From Pseudonocardia alaniniphila (GTDB lineage: Bacteria > Actinomycetota > Actinomycetes > Mycobacteriales > Pseudonocardiaceae), in contig NZ_JAKXMK010000007.1 of NCBI RefSeq assembly GCF_022524485.1, forward strand, positions 124,001 to 188,000: a stretch of 64,000 nucleotides of DNA, given 5' to 3'. Shown piece by piece: positions 56,965 to 64,000 of the stretch; the stretch's first letter is position 1; every line of letters starts with the position of its first letter. Under the pieces are notes generated by a model, which was not told where the DNA came from, ran no database searches, and saw nothing but the letters and a program-made list of their open reading frames with translations. The position numbers and the translations under genes are program-made.

Positions 56965-58266
56965 TCAGTAGCCCTGTGGGCGCAGCACGAGACAGCAGCC
57001 CAGGGATATCAGCACGGTGACGAACATCAGCCCGAAGCCGGCGGTGTAGGAGCCGGTGGCGGTCAGCAGAATGCCCACCAGCGCCGGCAGCGTCGCACCC
57101 ACGAGGTTGGTGATCGAGGAGAACACGCTGGAGGAGTACTCGGACTGGTGTGTCGGCATCAGGCTGTGCAGCAGGGACCAGTTGGTGACCACGCACCAGG
57201 CGTTGCCGGCCAGGCCGAGGAAGATGAAGAAGCTGTCGACACCCGCGTTGGAGAACAGCACCGTGCCCGCGATGCCGACGCCCTCGATGACGAAGCCCCA
57301 TGCCGCCCAGCCGGCGCGTCTGACCGTGCGGTCCGATGCCCGTCCCACCAGCACCATGACGACGATCGACAGGACGTTCGCCACGGTCAGTACGACGCCG
57401 ATGTCACTGAGCTCGACGTGGCGCTCCTGCTGGAGATAGAGCGGCGCCCACGTCACCAGCCCGTAGAAAGGGGCGTTGGTGCCGACGTACATCAGCATCG
57501 TCAGCCAGTAGCGGTAGTTGCGAAAGGGCGACTCGGGTCCCCGCTTGGGCACCACCGTCGTCGACTCGAACCGTCCTTCGACGATGTGGTTGACCTCTTC
57601 GGCGCTCACGCCGTGCGCCTTCTCGGGCTGGTCCTGGAGCAGGGCCAGCACGACGCAGAACGCGAACACGGCGGCGATCAGCGCTTGCGAGAGGAAGGTG
57701 GCGCGCCAGCTGAACGCCGTGAGCATCGTCGTCGTGAGGACGCTGCCCAGTGCCGAGCCGACGAAGATGCCCGAGAGCCAGGACGCGTTGGCCCGCGCCC
57801 GTTCGTTCATCGGGAACCAGCGGGCGGTCAGAGTGTGTGCCACCGGGTAGAAGCACGCCTCGCCCACCGCGAGCAGGATGCGCGTGCCGTACAGCTCGCC
57901 CAGGCTGTTGACGAACGGCGGGAGGGCGAGCGCCACCACCCAGATCCCGGTCCCGATGAGCATCGATGTGCGTGGGCCGAGCCTTTTGAGGATGAATCCC
58001 CAGGCGAAGAGCGCGATTCCGTAGGCGTAGAGGAACAGGCTGGTCAGCCAGCCGACGGAACCGGGATGGACGTCGAGACCGAACTGATGGCTGAACGCCC
58101 GGTCGGCGACGATGACGCCGATCGAGGACTTGCTGAGCTGCGCCACCGAGAAGGCGATCAGCAACGGCAGGCTGACGTGCAGCCACCTCTGCATGTGGCG
58201 GCCGCGCAGGGCGGCGGGAAGCCATTCTCTGCCCGTTGCGGGGCGGACGTCCGTTTCGGGTGTCAT
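56965..58266 (-). CDS. MFS transporter, anion:cation symporter-like
   Basis: A 433-residue major-facilitator protein with 12 helices. The first region reads LIAFSVAQLSKSSIGVIVAD, and the conserved loop between helices 2 and 3 is YGIALFAWGFILKRLGPRTS. The arrangement resembles the ACS family, which takes up hexuronates, phthalates and other organic acids. ATG 58266 is chosen; a longer frame extends 41 residues upstream without motif content. It is one of two membrane importers in this region. Confidence 0.83.
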   Translation of the reverse strand: MTPETDVRPATGREWLPAALRGRHMQRWLHVSLPLLIAFSVAQLSKSSIGVIVADRAFSHQFGLDVHPGSVGWLTSLFLYAYGIALFAWGFILKRLGPRTSMLIGTGIWVVALALPPFVNSLGELYGTRILLAVGEACFYPVAHTLTARWFPMNERARANASWLSGIFVGSALGSVLTTTMLTAFSWRATFLSQALIAAVFAFCVVLALLQDQPEKAHGVSAEEVNHIVEGRFESTTVVPKRGPESPFRNYRYWLTMLMYVGTNAPFYGLVTWAPLYLQQERHVELSDIGVVLTVANVLSIVVMVLVGRASDRTVRRAGWAAWGFVIEGVGIAGTVLFSNAGVDSFFIFLGLAGNAWCVVTNWSLLHSLMPTHQSEYSSSVFSSITNLVGATLPALVGILLTATGSYTAGFGLMFVTVLISLGCCLVLRPQGY

Positions 58267-58444
58267 CGGGATCCTTGCGTGCGGGGTGCGTCGTTGAACT
58301 CGGCGCGCTGATGAACTCGGCGACGCTCCGTGCGAAATGTGCGGCGGAACCGCAATGCGAGATCGGGGGGAGAAACCGACGTTCCTCACGCACCGGCATG
58401 CGGTCCGACGCGACGGCCACCCAGGTGGTGGGGTGGGGGCCGGT

Positions 58445-59149
58445 TCAGCTCTGTGGGCTCCGGGAGGCGCGGCCGATGAACAGGCAGCTGTAGAACGCCT
58501 TCCAGGCGACGTCCACGTCGCTCACGCCCGCGGCTCGATAGCCGTCGAGATGATCAGCCTCGCTGGGTAGCGGGTAGTTGTGGTGGTGGGACGGGGTGGC
58601 CGCACGGGGTGCGGCGAACGTCTTGCGCACCGATCGATAGCGCTTGTCCCACACCTCGTCCTCGGGGCCGATGTGGTCGAGGTTGACCAGCCAGCCGCCC
58701 GGGGCGAGCAGGCTGCCGGCCTCCCGGTAGAAGTTCCGGAGCTCCTCGCCTGCCAGGTGGTGGCTGGCGCGCGAGGTGAGGAGCACGTCGACCTGCTCGG
58801 GCACGCCTGCCGCGCGTAGCGCTGTCATGTCGCCCACCATGAAATCGACGCGGTCACCGAAGCGGGCCAGATCCGTCCGGGCGCGCTCCAGCATCGTGTC
58901 CGAGACGTCCGTCCAGACGCCACGCGCGTCGGGGAAGGCGTCGAGCAGGACGGACAGGAACTTGCCCGCCCCGCTGGCCACGTCCACGATCAGCGCCGGT
59001 TGCGGGGTCTCCTCGGCCACCAGCCGGGCCGCCATGTGCCGTGGCAGTTCGAGCAGGTCCTGCGGGCCTTGCGGGTCGGCACCCAGCCAGGCCTGCGCGA
59101 ACTCCGCATCGGACCACACCGCCGCGGCGGAACGGCCTTGTTCCGACAT
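58445..59149 (-). CDS. SAM-dependent methyltransferase
   Basis: Class-I methyltransferase of 234 residues. Motif I is LIVDVASGAGKFLSVLLDAF (about 55-74), and the acidic post-I residue is in VWTDVSDTM; FMVGDMTALRA and LLTSRASHHLAGEELRNFY follow. No domain for a particular substrate is visible; small-molecule O- or N-methylation is plausible. ATG 59149 has AAGGAGACGAG just before it. It sits between a bicupin gene (26 bp upstream) and the MFS gene. Confidence 0.85.
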   Translation of the reverse strand: MSEQGRSAAAVWSDAEFAQAWLGADPQGPQDLLELPRHMAARLVAEETPQPALIVDVASGAGKFLSVLLDAFPDARGVWTDVSDTMLERARTDLARFGDRVDFMVGDMTALRAAGVPEQVDVLLTSRASHHLAGEELRNFYREAGSLLAPGGWLVNLDHIGPEDEVWDKRYRSVRKTFAAPRAATPSHHHNYPLPSEADHLDGYRAAGVSDVDVAWKAFYSCLFIGRASRSPQS

Positions 59150-59175
59150 CTCGTCTCCTTCGTCAGACAAGTGGG

Positions 59176-60192
59176 TCAGGAACGGGCGCCGGCTGGTCCG
59201 TCGTACTCGGGCGCGTTCTCCAGGAACACCGTGCTGTTGTAACCGAGCTCCTTGAAGAGCCGGTTCTGTGCGGAGACGAAGGTGAGCGGTTCCCCGTCGG
59301 CGGCGAAGTGCTGGGCCACCGTGTTCTGCGGGACGTAGAGCGTGTCGCCGGGCTTGAACTCGTGCCGCGTGGGCTCGTGCGCGATGCGGGCGTAGTACTT
59401 CTCGGACAGCTCGGCCGCCACCTCCCAGTGGAGGCTGTAGCCGGAGCCGGAGCGGACGTAGAGCACCTCGTCGGCCATGTGCCAGCGCTTGCCGGAGCGG
59501 CTGCCCGCCGGGATCTCCAGCACGGACGCGTCGACGCTGAAGGTCCGCACGTCGTCGCCGGGGCGGGACATCACCCGCACCTTGCCGAGCGGGGTCGACT
59601 CCCAGTGCGTGTCGGCCGACTTCACGACCTTGCGGCGCTTCTCCACATCAGGGGTCCACAGCTGCGACCAGTCCATGCGCGGGCCGAAGCGCTCCTCGTC
59701 GTCGACCGGGCCGCTGCGGCCCTGCTGGAGCAGGCCGAGGTACATCCACATCGACTTGGCCTTGAAGATCAGGCAGCGCGCGGTCTCGTCGTACGGGTTG
59801 AAGTGCCGGTGGATCGAGTCCGTGTGGACGATCACCAGGTCGTCCTTCTCCCAGTCGTAGCGCTGGTCGTCATGGATTTCGTAGCCGGCGCCCTCCAGGA
59901 TGAAGAAGGCCGCCTCGTTCTGGTGCCCGTGGCCGTGGTTCGAGGTGCGTGGGGGCAGCTCGACGAAGTGCACCTGGAGGCTCTGCGTGAGGAAGGGATC
60001 GTCGCCCGGTCCGATCCGCCACCATGTGCGGGACTCGTGCGAGTCGCCGGAGTGTGCGACCTTCGCGTCGTCGACCACGACCGAGTCGTCCCGTACCCGT
60101 GGCGCGTCGAGCTGGCGGCGCCGGAACTCCTTGAGCCCGTACGTCTCGGACGTGATGCCGCGCAGGAAGACCCTGCCCTTGGTGTCGCTCAT
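59176..60192 (-). CDS. Bicupin metalloprotein 1
   Basis: A 338-residue double-cupin protein. The first cupin has the metal motif NHGHGHQNEAAFFILEG (about 86-102) and HTDSIHRHFN (about 120-129). The second has GKRWHMADEVLYVRSGSGYS (about 232-251) and NTVAQHFAADGE. This is the gentisate-dioxygenase or isomerase type of fold, but the exact reaction is unknown. The C-terminal GSGYSLHW is shared with the second bicupin (GTGYSLMW), so the two are related. ATG 60192 follows GAGGG; the frame is open further upstream into the leader. It heads the minus-strand operon. Confidence 0.8.
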   Translation of the reverse strand: MSDTKGRVFLRGITSETYGLKEFRRRQLDAPRVRDDSVVVDDAKVAHSGDSHESRTWWRIGPGDDPFLTQSLQVHFVELPPRTSNHGHGHQNEAAFFILEGAGYEIHDDQRYDWEKDDLVIVHTDSIHRHFNPYDETARCLIFKAKSMWMYLGLLQQGRSGPVDDEERFGPRMDWSQLWTPDVEKRRKVVKSADTHWESTPLGKVRVMSRPGDDVRTFSVDASVLEIPAGSRSGKRWHMADEVLYVRSGSGYSLHWEVAAELSEKYYARIAHEPTRHEFKPGDTLYVPQNTVAQHFAADGEPLTFVSAQNRLFKELGYNSTVFLENAPEYDGPAGARS

Positions 60193-60462
60193 AGCGATGC
60201 CCTCACAGATCCCGGCCCGAGTCCGCACACTTCGGCCCCGGCCGTCGCTCATCCGACAGTGCCGTATCGGCGCTGTATCCACCCGTGCAGCGAGCCCGGC
60301 CCCGTCCGGTGGGCGGAGGCCCTGAGCAACGTGAACAAACCGGGCCGACGATAGGGGCCCAGGACGGATTCGAAGCGGTCCTGGCCTACGGCCGGAACAT
60401 CCACTGCTTCTGGTGGTACGGCCAAGGTTCTGCGGCTCCGACACAACCTGGGCCTCCATTGG

Positions 60463-60482
60463 CCTAACAGTTATATCAATAG
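60463..60482. promoter_or_regulatory. Candidate operator for bicupin 1 (shared with bicupin 2)
   Basis: On the minus strand CTATTGATATAACTGTTAGG; it matches the motif at 63515-63534 at 15 of 20 positions and contains the -10 TATAAC. On the plus strand TAAC-A-GTTA forms a small palindrome. A repressor bound here would block the bicupin-1 promoter. No regulator gene is seen within the window. Confidence 0.5.
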
Positions 60483-60499
60483 CCCTCAACGCGGGTCAA
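60470..60499 (-). promoter_or_regulatory. Minus-strand promoter of the bicupin-1 operon
   Basis: Reading on the minus strand: TTGACC (60499 to 60494), 18-bp spacer, TATAAC (60475 to 60470). Both boxes are close to consensus and rare in such a GC-rich genome. The -10 overlaps the candidate operator. Confidence 0.6.
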
Positions 60500-60655
60500 T
60501 GGGCCGGAAGGACGCCCTGGGGATCACCGCGTTTTACGCCGATTCGGCGGCTGTACGTGAGACCGGCGCGGACGGCACCCGGAGGACGTGTCGCGCCGAA
60601 TATGATCGGAAAGGGGTAATTCGAGCCGGAATGGGCAAAACGCCCGCTTGATTGA

Positions 60656-62284
60656 TCAGCCGGTGTGGCCGGGCCGCCGCGGGTCCTCGCTGAATATCAG
60701 GGACTTGATGGTGACCGGCACGGTATTCGACGGAAAGCGCACCCGGCCGATGTCGATGTAGTCGAAGTCCCGCAGGCTGAGCCCGTCGACGACCAGGAGC
60801 TCGCCCGCGACGCCGAGCTCGTCGGTGAGCAGCCGGCCGAGCGTCATGGCCACGTCGCCGTCGAGCATCACGTACACGGGCCGCCCGAGCGCGGTGCGGT
60901 GGGCGAGCCCGTCGCGGATCCCCCGCGCGAGCGCCACGACCCGGTGGTAGCTGGGCAGCCCGCTCCACCCCATGGCCAGTGCCACGTCAGCGGTCTCCGG
61001 GACGTCGAGAGCGACCAGATGGCGCCGGACCGCGTCTGCGACGGCTTCCGGGTCGACCGTCTCGCCGAGCCGGTAAGCGGGCTTGACCACCTGGAGGTTG
61101 CGGCGGGGCAGCAGCGCGTCGGGGTCGGTGATGAAGCCGGTGTTCCCGCTGAGCTGCACGCTGTACTCGGAGGCACCCAGCGCGGTGGCGCGGATGCACT
61201 CCCCGGCGGGCAGCAACGGGAACGGCAGCTCGCCGGAGTCGATCCGGCGGCGCAGGGCCCGGCCCAGTGGGAGGCCGAGATCGCCGAACCGCCTTGCCTC
61301 GCGGTCGTACACGTACTCGGCGACCCCGCCGGAGAACATCACGCCGTCGATCGGGCCGAGCTCACCGATCGGTTCGGTCAGGTACAGCCGCTCGATCTCG
61401 GCGGGCAAGGCGGCTCCGGCGGCGACGGCCGTGATCAGTGCGTCCGCCATGGTCTCGGCGACCTTCTCGATCTCGTCGGCACGCGCCACGTCGCCGAGCG
61501 CCCAGTCGTACCCGGCGCGCGCGGCGTGGTCGCGGCCCGCGGGGTCGAGCCGTACGACGCGGTCGTCGGTGTCCACGACCTGGAGCCGGCCGCCGATGTG
61601 CACGGCCGCGGTGCGCACGACCTGCCCGCGGTCGAGCACCGCGAACTTGGTGGTGCCGCCGCCGATGTCGACGTTGAGGATGCGCGTGCCCGTGTCGTAC
61701 GAGGTCTTTGCGGCACCCGAGCCGTAGGCGGCCAGCATGGCCTCCATGTTGTGGCCCGCGGTCGCCGTCACCAGTTCGCCGCCGCGCTCGGCCAGCACGC
61801 CGGCGATCGCCTCGGCGTTGCTGCGGCGCAGGGCCTCGCCCGTGAGGATCACGACGCCGGTGTCGATGTTCTCCGGATCCACCCGCGCGGTGTTGTAAGC
61901 GCGGTCGATGATCGAGCCGAGCGCCTCGGCGTCGATGCGCTCGGCGCTCGCGTACGGGGTCAGCTCGACCGGCGAGCGGTAGTCGGTCTGCCTGCGCACG
62001 ACGATGTAGCGGCTGGTCAGCTCTTCGCTGATGCGGCGCAGGTGCAGTGTGGAGAAGACGACCTGGGTGCCGGAGGAGCCGATGTCCATCCCGACGCTGC
62101 GCAGGGTGACGTTGTCCTGCTGCCAGATCGGGTTGTCCTCGAGCGGGCTGAGCGGCTCGTCGTCGTGCACGTGGTCGTCGCCCGGCAGGTAGGACGACGA
62201 GTAGACCGTGTCCTGCTCCTCGTGGCCGTGGCCGTGGCCGTGGCCGTGGCCGTGGCCGTGGCCGTGCGGGGCGGCGTCCGTCAC
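60656..62284 (-). CDS. eutA: EutA-like ammonia-lyase reactivating factor with His-Gly N-terminus
   Basis: ASKHA-fold ATPase of the EutA family, 542 residues. EutA reactivates adenosylcobalamin-dependent ethanolamine ammonia-lyase by exchanging damaged cofactor. EutA-like motifs are VGMDIGSSGTQVVF (phosphate 1), GVVILTGEALRRSN, LNVDIGGGTTKFAV and VMFSGGVAEYVYD. The C-terminal DYIDIGRVRFPSNTVPVTIK matches the E. coli EutA end closely. The N-terminus has eight His alternating with Gly in a hexamer repeat, a metal-binding type tract absent from E. coli EutA. Start GTG 62284 has GAGGAG seven bases upstream. No eutB or eutC gene is seen in the window. Confidence 0.85.
   Translation of the reverse strand: MTDAAPHGHGHGHGHGHGHGHEEQDTVYSSSYLPGDDHVHDDEPLSPLEDNPIWQQDNVTLRSVGMDIGSSGTQVVFSTLHLRRISEELTSRYIVVRRQTDYRSPVELTPYASAERIDAEALGSIIDRAYNTARVDPENIDTGVVILTGEALRRSNAEAIAGVLAERGGELVTATAGHNMEAMLAAYGSGAAKTSYDTGTRILNVDIGGGTTKFAVLDRGQVVRTAAVHIGGRLQVVDTDDRVVRLDPAGRDHAARAGYDWALGDVARADEIEKVAETMADALITAVAAGAALPAEIERLYLTEPIGELGPIDGVMFSGGVAEYVYDREARRFGDLGLPLGRALRRRIDSGELPFPLLPAGECIRATALGASEYSVQLSGNTGFITDPDALLPRRNLQVVKPAYRLGETVDPEAVADAVRRHLVALDVPETADVALAMGWSGLPSYHRVVALARGIRDGLAHRTALGRPVYVMLDGDVAMTLGRLLTDELGVAGELLVVDGLSLRDFDYIDIGRVRFPSNTVPVTIKSLIFSEDPRRPGHTG
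62221..62262 (-). repeat. Hexamer tandem repeat coding for a His-Gly tract
   Basis: Seven perfect copies of CGTGGC (plus strand) encode alternating His and Gly near the N-terminus of the EutA-like protein. Such repeats can change length by slippage in steps of two residues. Confidence 0.85.
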
Positions 62285-62317
62285 GCGCGTACTCCTCGTC
62301 GTGTCGCGAGCGTGGCC

Positions 62318-62350
62318 GTGCGGCCCGCCTGGGGAGCAGGCGGGCCGCAC
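62318..62350 (-). terminator. 14-bp hairpin between bicupin 2 and eutA-like gene
   Basis: Arms 62318-62331 and 62337-62350 (GTGCGGCCCGCCTG and its reverse complement) are perfectly paired around a 5-nt loop, in the gap between bicupin 2 and the EutA-like gene. It could partly terminate or stabilise the message, making bicupin 2 more abundant than EutA. Confidence 0.55.
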
Positions 62351-62371
62351 GGGATGCCCGTACCCCGGTAC

Positions 62372-63487
62372 CTAGGGCTTCGGGGCGAGCGTGGGAAGTT
62401 CGGCCTCGTAGACCGCGTCCATGTTCGGTTCGATGCCGTACTTGGCCAGCGCCTCGCGGAACAGTTCGCGGACCACGGGTGACTCGTCGGCATAGTCGAT
62501 CTGGTCGCCGCCCAGGCGCTGGCTGATCCACGCCTTGGGCACGCCCTGGGCGTTGCGGATGGAGACGCCCTCGTGCTTGAACGCGAGGTAGCGGCTGGGC
62601 TCTTCGCCGGTGTTGAAGTGCTGGTGGTACCACATGTTCGGCGGGACGATCAGCGCGCCGGGGCCCCATTCGTAGCGCCGGGGCTCTTCGCCCTCGGGCC
62701 ACATGAGGCTGTAGCCGGTGCCGGACAGGATGATCACGTGGGCGCCGGGGCCGTGGCGGTGGCCCTTCTTGTAGGTGCCGACGGGGAACTGCGAGATGTG
62801 GCTGTTCATCGATCCGCGGGCCATGTTGAAGCGGATGTGCCCGCCGCCTGCGCCGCGTTCGGCGGCGTGGACCAGGGGCAGGTTGACCGCGTCAGCCACG
62901 AAGTTGGTGTCGAGCAGGAGGCCTTTCTGCTCCCCCTTGGGGGCGAAGTAGTCAGGCTCACCGTTGAAGCGTTTCGGGAAGTCCTTGGCCGTACCGAAGA
63001 CGAAATCGACGTCGTCGTAGAGGTTGATGACCGGGGGCATGTTGGTGGAGGCGACGAACCGGGCGGTCTTCTGTCCGGAGCCGTTGAAGTGCTGGTGGTT
63101 GGCGTTGAGCGGGATCGCGAACAGCGACCCGGGCTGCCATTCAAAGGTGACTTCGGCGCCGTTGTCGTTCCAGACCTTGGTGGAGCCGTGCCCGTCGAGG
63201 ACGAGGATCATCTCCTCGAACAGCTGCCGCTGGGGGGCCAGGGCGGCGCCGGCGGGGATCTCGCAGACGTAGCAGTCGTTGGAGGTGCGGGTGGCCTCGT
63301 GGTTGATGTACACCCCGCGCCCACCGCGGCGGTCCCAGGGCTTGAGATCCACGGTGCGCAGGTCGGGCACGTAGTGGGCGGCGATGATCTCCAGACCCTC
63401 GCCCTCGACCCACCGGGTGTAGGGGGAATCCTTCTCGGTGGCGAACTTCGCCGCCAACGTGTCGTCGACGATCGCGTCCCCGGCCAT
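62372..63487 (-). CDS. Bicupin metalloprotein 2
   Basis: A 371-residue double-cupin protein. The N-terminal cupin (about 65-160, QRQLFEEMILVLDGHGST) lacks a clear His-x-His metal motif. The C-terminal cupin has GHRHGPGAHVIILSGTGYS (about 250-268) and WYHQHFNTGEEPSR, giving a plausible metal site. It is related to bicupin 1 through the GTGYSLMW motif. ATG 63487 follows GGAGG at a good spacing. A consensus promoter overlapping an operator-like motif lies upstream. Confidence 0.8.
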   Translation of the reverse strand: MAGDAIVDDTLAAKFATEKDSPYTRWVEGEGLEIIAAHYVPDLRTVDLKPWDRRGGRGVYINHEATRTSNDCYVCEIPAGAALAPQRQLFEEMILVLDGHGSTKVWNDNGAEVTFEWQPGSLFAIPLNANHQHFNGSGQKTARFVASTNMPPVINLYDDVDFVFGTAKDFPKRFNGEPDYFAPKGEQKGLLLDTNFVADAVNLPLVHAAERGAGGGHIRFNMARGSMNSHISQFPVGTYKKGHRHGPGAHVIILSGTGYSLMWPEGEEPRRYEWGPGALIVPPNMWYHQHFNTGEEPSRYLAFKHEGVSIRNAQGVPKAWISQRLGGDQIDYADESPVVRELFREALAKYGIEPNMDAVYEAELPTLAPKP

Positions 63488-63514
63488 GCAGCAGACCTCC
63501 GCTTCGAGTTCAAG

Positions 63515-63534
63515 CTATTGGTATGACCATAAGG
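63515..63534. promoter_or_regulatory. Candidate FCD/GntR-type operator for bicupin 2
   Basis: CTATTGGTATGACCATAAGG on the plus strand; its core TGGT-ATG-ACCA (63519-63529) matches the palindromic TGGTnnnACCA form bound by FadR-like GntR regulators. It overlaps the bicupin-2 -10 and is 75 per cent identical to the motif at bicupin 1. Confidence 0.6.
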
Positions 63535-63555
63535 CCGATATTTCCACCATGTCAA
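63526..63555 (-). promoter_or_regulatory. Minus-strand promoter of bicupin 2-eutA
   Basis: TTGACA (63555 to 63550), 18-bp spacer, TATGGT (63531 to 63526), reading on the minus strand. Spacing is identical to the bicupin-1 promoter. The leader would be about 30 nt. Confidence 0.65.
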
Positions 63556-63589
63556 CGCTGCCTGTGCGGAAGGCGGCGAGCACGTGGTG

Positions 63590-64000
63590 CTATGCGTCCG
63601 CCGGGACCGTCGGTGCTTCGTCGGCCACCTCCGGACGCCGCCACCGTCGCAGCGTGGGGTTGGTGGCGGCCAGCACGGCCACGACGAGGGCGCACGCGAG
63701 GCCGCCGGTGACCGCGGCGACCCCGGCCGACGTGAGGTCGGCGACCGCACCCGCCCTGGCGTTGCCGATGCCCGGCCCACCGGCGCCGACGACGTTCTCG
63801 ACGGAGACGATGCGGCCGAGGTAGCGATCCGGTGTCGCCAGCTGGACCAGGGATCCGCGGGAGATGACGGAGATCGTGTCGGCCGCTCCGGCGACGGCGA
63901 GGCAGGCCAGCGTCGGGAGCAACGTGTCCGCGAGGCCGAAGCCGGCCAGGGCCACGCCCCACACGCCCGCGGCCGTGAGCTGGACGAGCCCGGCCCTGGG
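63590..64000 (-). CDS. MFS transporter, 3' part (EntS-like)
   Basis: The frame stays open to the window edge, so only the last 136 residues are seen and the start lies beyond 64000. The sequence has four membrane helices and the loop RGSLVQLATPDRYLGRIVSV, typical of MFS exporters of the enterobactin-exporter (EntS/MFS_3) group. It is co-directional with and upstream of bicupin 2, with a 102-bp gap that holds the bicupin promoter. Confidence 0.75.
   Translation of the reverse strand, partial: PRAGLVQLTAAGVWGVALAGFGLADTLLPTLACLAVAGAADTISVISRGSLVQLATPDRYLGRIVSVENVVGAGGPGIGNARAGAVADLTSAGVAAVTGGLACALVVAVLAATNPTLRRWRRPEVADEAPTVPADA

Larger units (their letters stand above)
60193..60655 (-). other. 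463-bp gap with bicupin-1 leader and promoter
   Basis: No gene is seen. On the minus strand a promoter (TTGACC, 18-bp spacer, TATAAC) at 60470-60499 would give a leader of about 270 nt before the bicupin at 60192. The leader contains CAGAAGCAGTGG and other paired segments, but no recognised riboswitch. The region beyond the promoter up to the eutA-like stop is featureless apart from AT-rich runs. Confidence 0.5.

Overview
The window is one continuous stretch of a very GC-rich actinobacterial chromosome. It has many GTG starts, third-position GC bias and dense gene packing. The order lysA-hom-thrC-thrB-rho-rpmE-prfA-prmC-tsaC-(glyA)-wecA-atpI-atpBEFHAGDC-DUF2550-cobO-murA matches the block known from Mycobacterium and its relatives. 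The two carbon/nitrogen-uptake halves and the cytochrome P450 content fit a pseudonocardial genus (Pseudonocardia or Amycolatopsis type). The genus is inferred from gene order and style, not proven.

Layout. (1) 1-4779: lysA (5' end cut off by the window edge) and the threonine genes hom, thrC, thrB. A 27-codon coupling ORF sits between thrC and thrB. (2) 5100-12526: termination, translation and one-carbon genes rho, rpmE, prfA, prmC, tsaC and glyA, with one TetR regulator. (3) 12555-22210: wecA, two AtpI/AtpZ-type assembly proteins and the whole F1Fo ATP synthase operon, followed by DUF2550. The gamma subunit has a long acidic/Asn-rich insert and alpha has a C-terminal tail; both are traits linked to blocked ATP hydrolysis in mycobacteria. 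(4) 22243-27751: cobalamin adenosyltransferase, an SDR/TetR divergon with a 12-bp-arm inverted repeat, murA with Asp in place of the fosfomycin-target Cys, DedA, DUF1206 and a small membrane protein. (5) 27907-36163: a MeaA-type B12 mutase and a five-gene peptide-type ABC importer. (6) 36169-43093: an Ala-rich helical-repeat protein, an Ehu-type (ectoine/hydroxyectoine) ABC importer, an HSL-type esterase and a GMC oxidoreductase. (7) 43219-49832: a VapBC-type toxin-antitoxin pair, a two-component system, and a divergent ABC exporter with a DUF418 protein. (8) 49860-52768: a crotonase/TetR divergon around a 24-bp palindrome, and a P450. (9) 52858-64000: a minus-strand accessory region. It encodes a partial MFS exporter, a bicupin, an EutA-like ASKHA reactivase with a His-Gly tract, a second bicupin, a methyltransferase, an MFS importer and an iron/phosphonate-type ABC transporter.

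Region 9 is the best candidate for an undescribed system. It contains a EutA-family protein without EutB/EutC in view, and two bicupins sharing C-terminal motifs. Both bicupins have near-identical promoter architecture (TTGAC[C/A], 18-bp spacer, TAT-type -10) overlapped by a shared 20-bp palindromic motif with 15 of 20 identical positions. The copy upstream of the second bicupin contains TGGT-ATG-ACCA, the style of FCD-type GntR operators. This suggests one regulon for taking up and converting a small, probably amine- or acid-bearing metabolite. Substrate and reaction are unknown.

Other control signals visible are several TANNNT hexamers 6-8 nt before start codons (possible leaderless mRNAs), strong hairpins without U-tracts at gene ends, and tight GTGA/ATGA/TGATG stop-start overlaps. 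No tRNA, rRNA, CRISPR array, insertion sequence or prophage was recognised.
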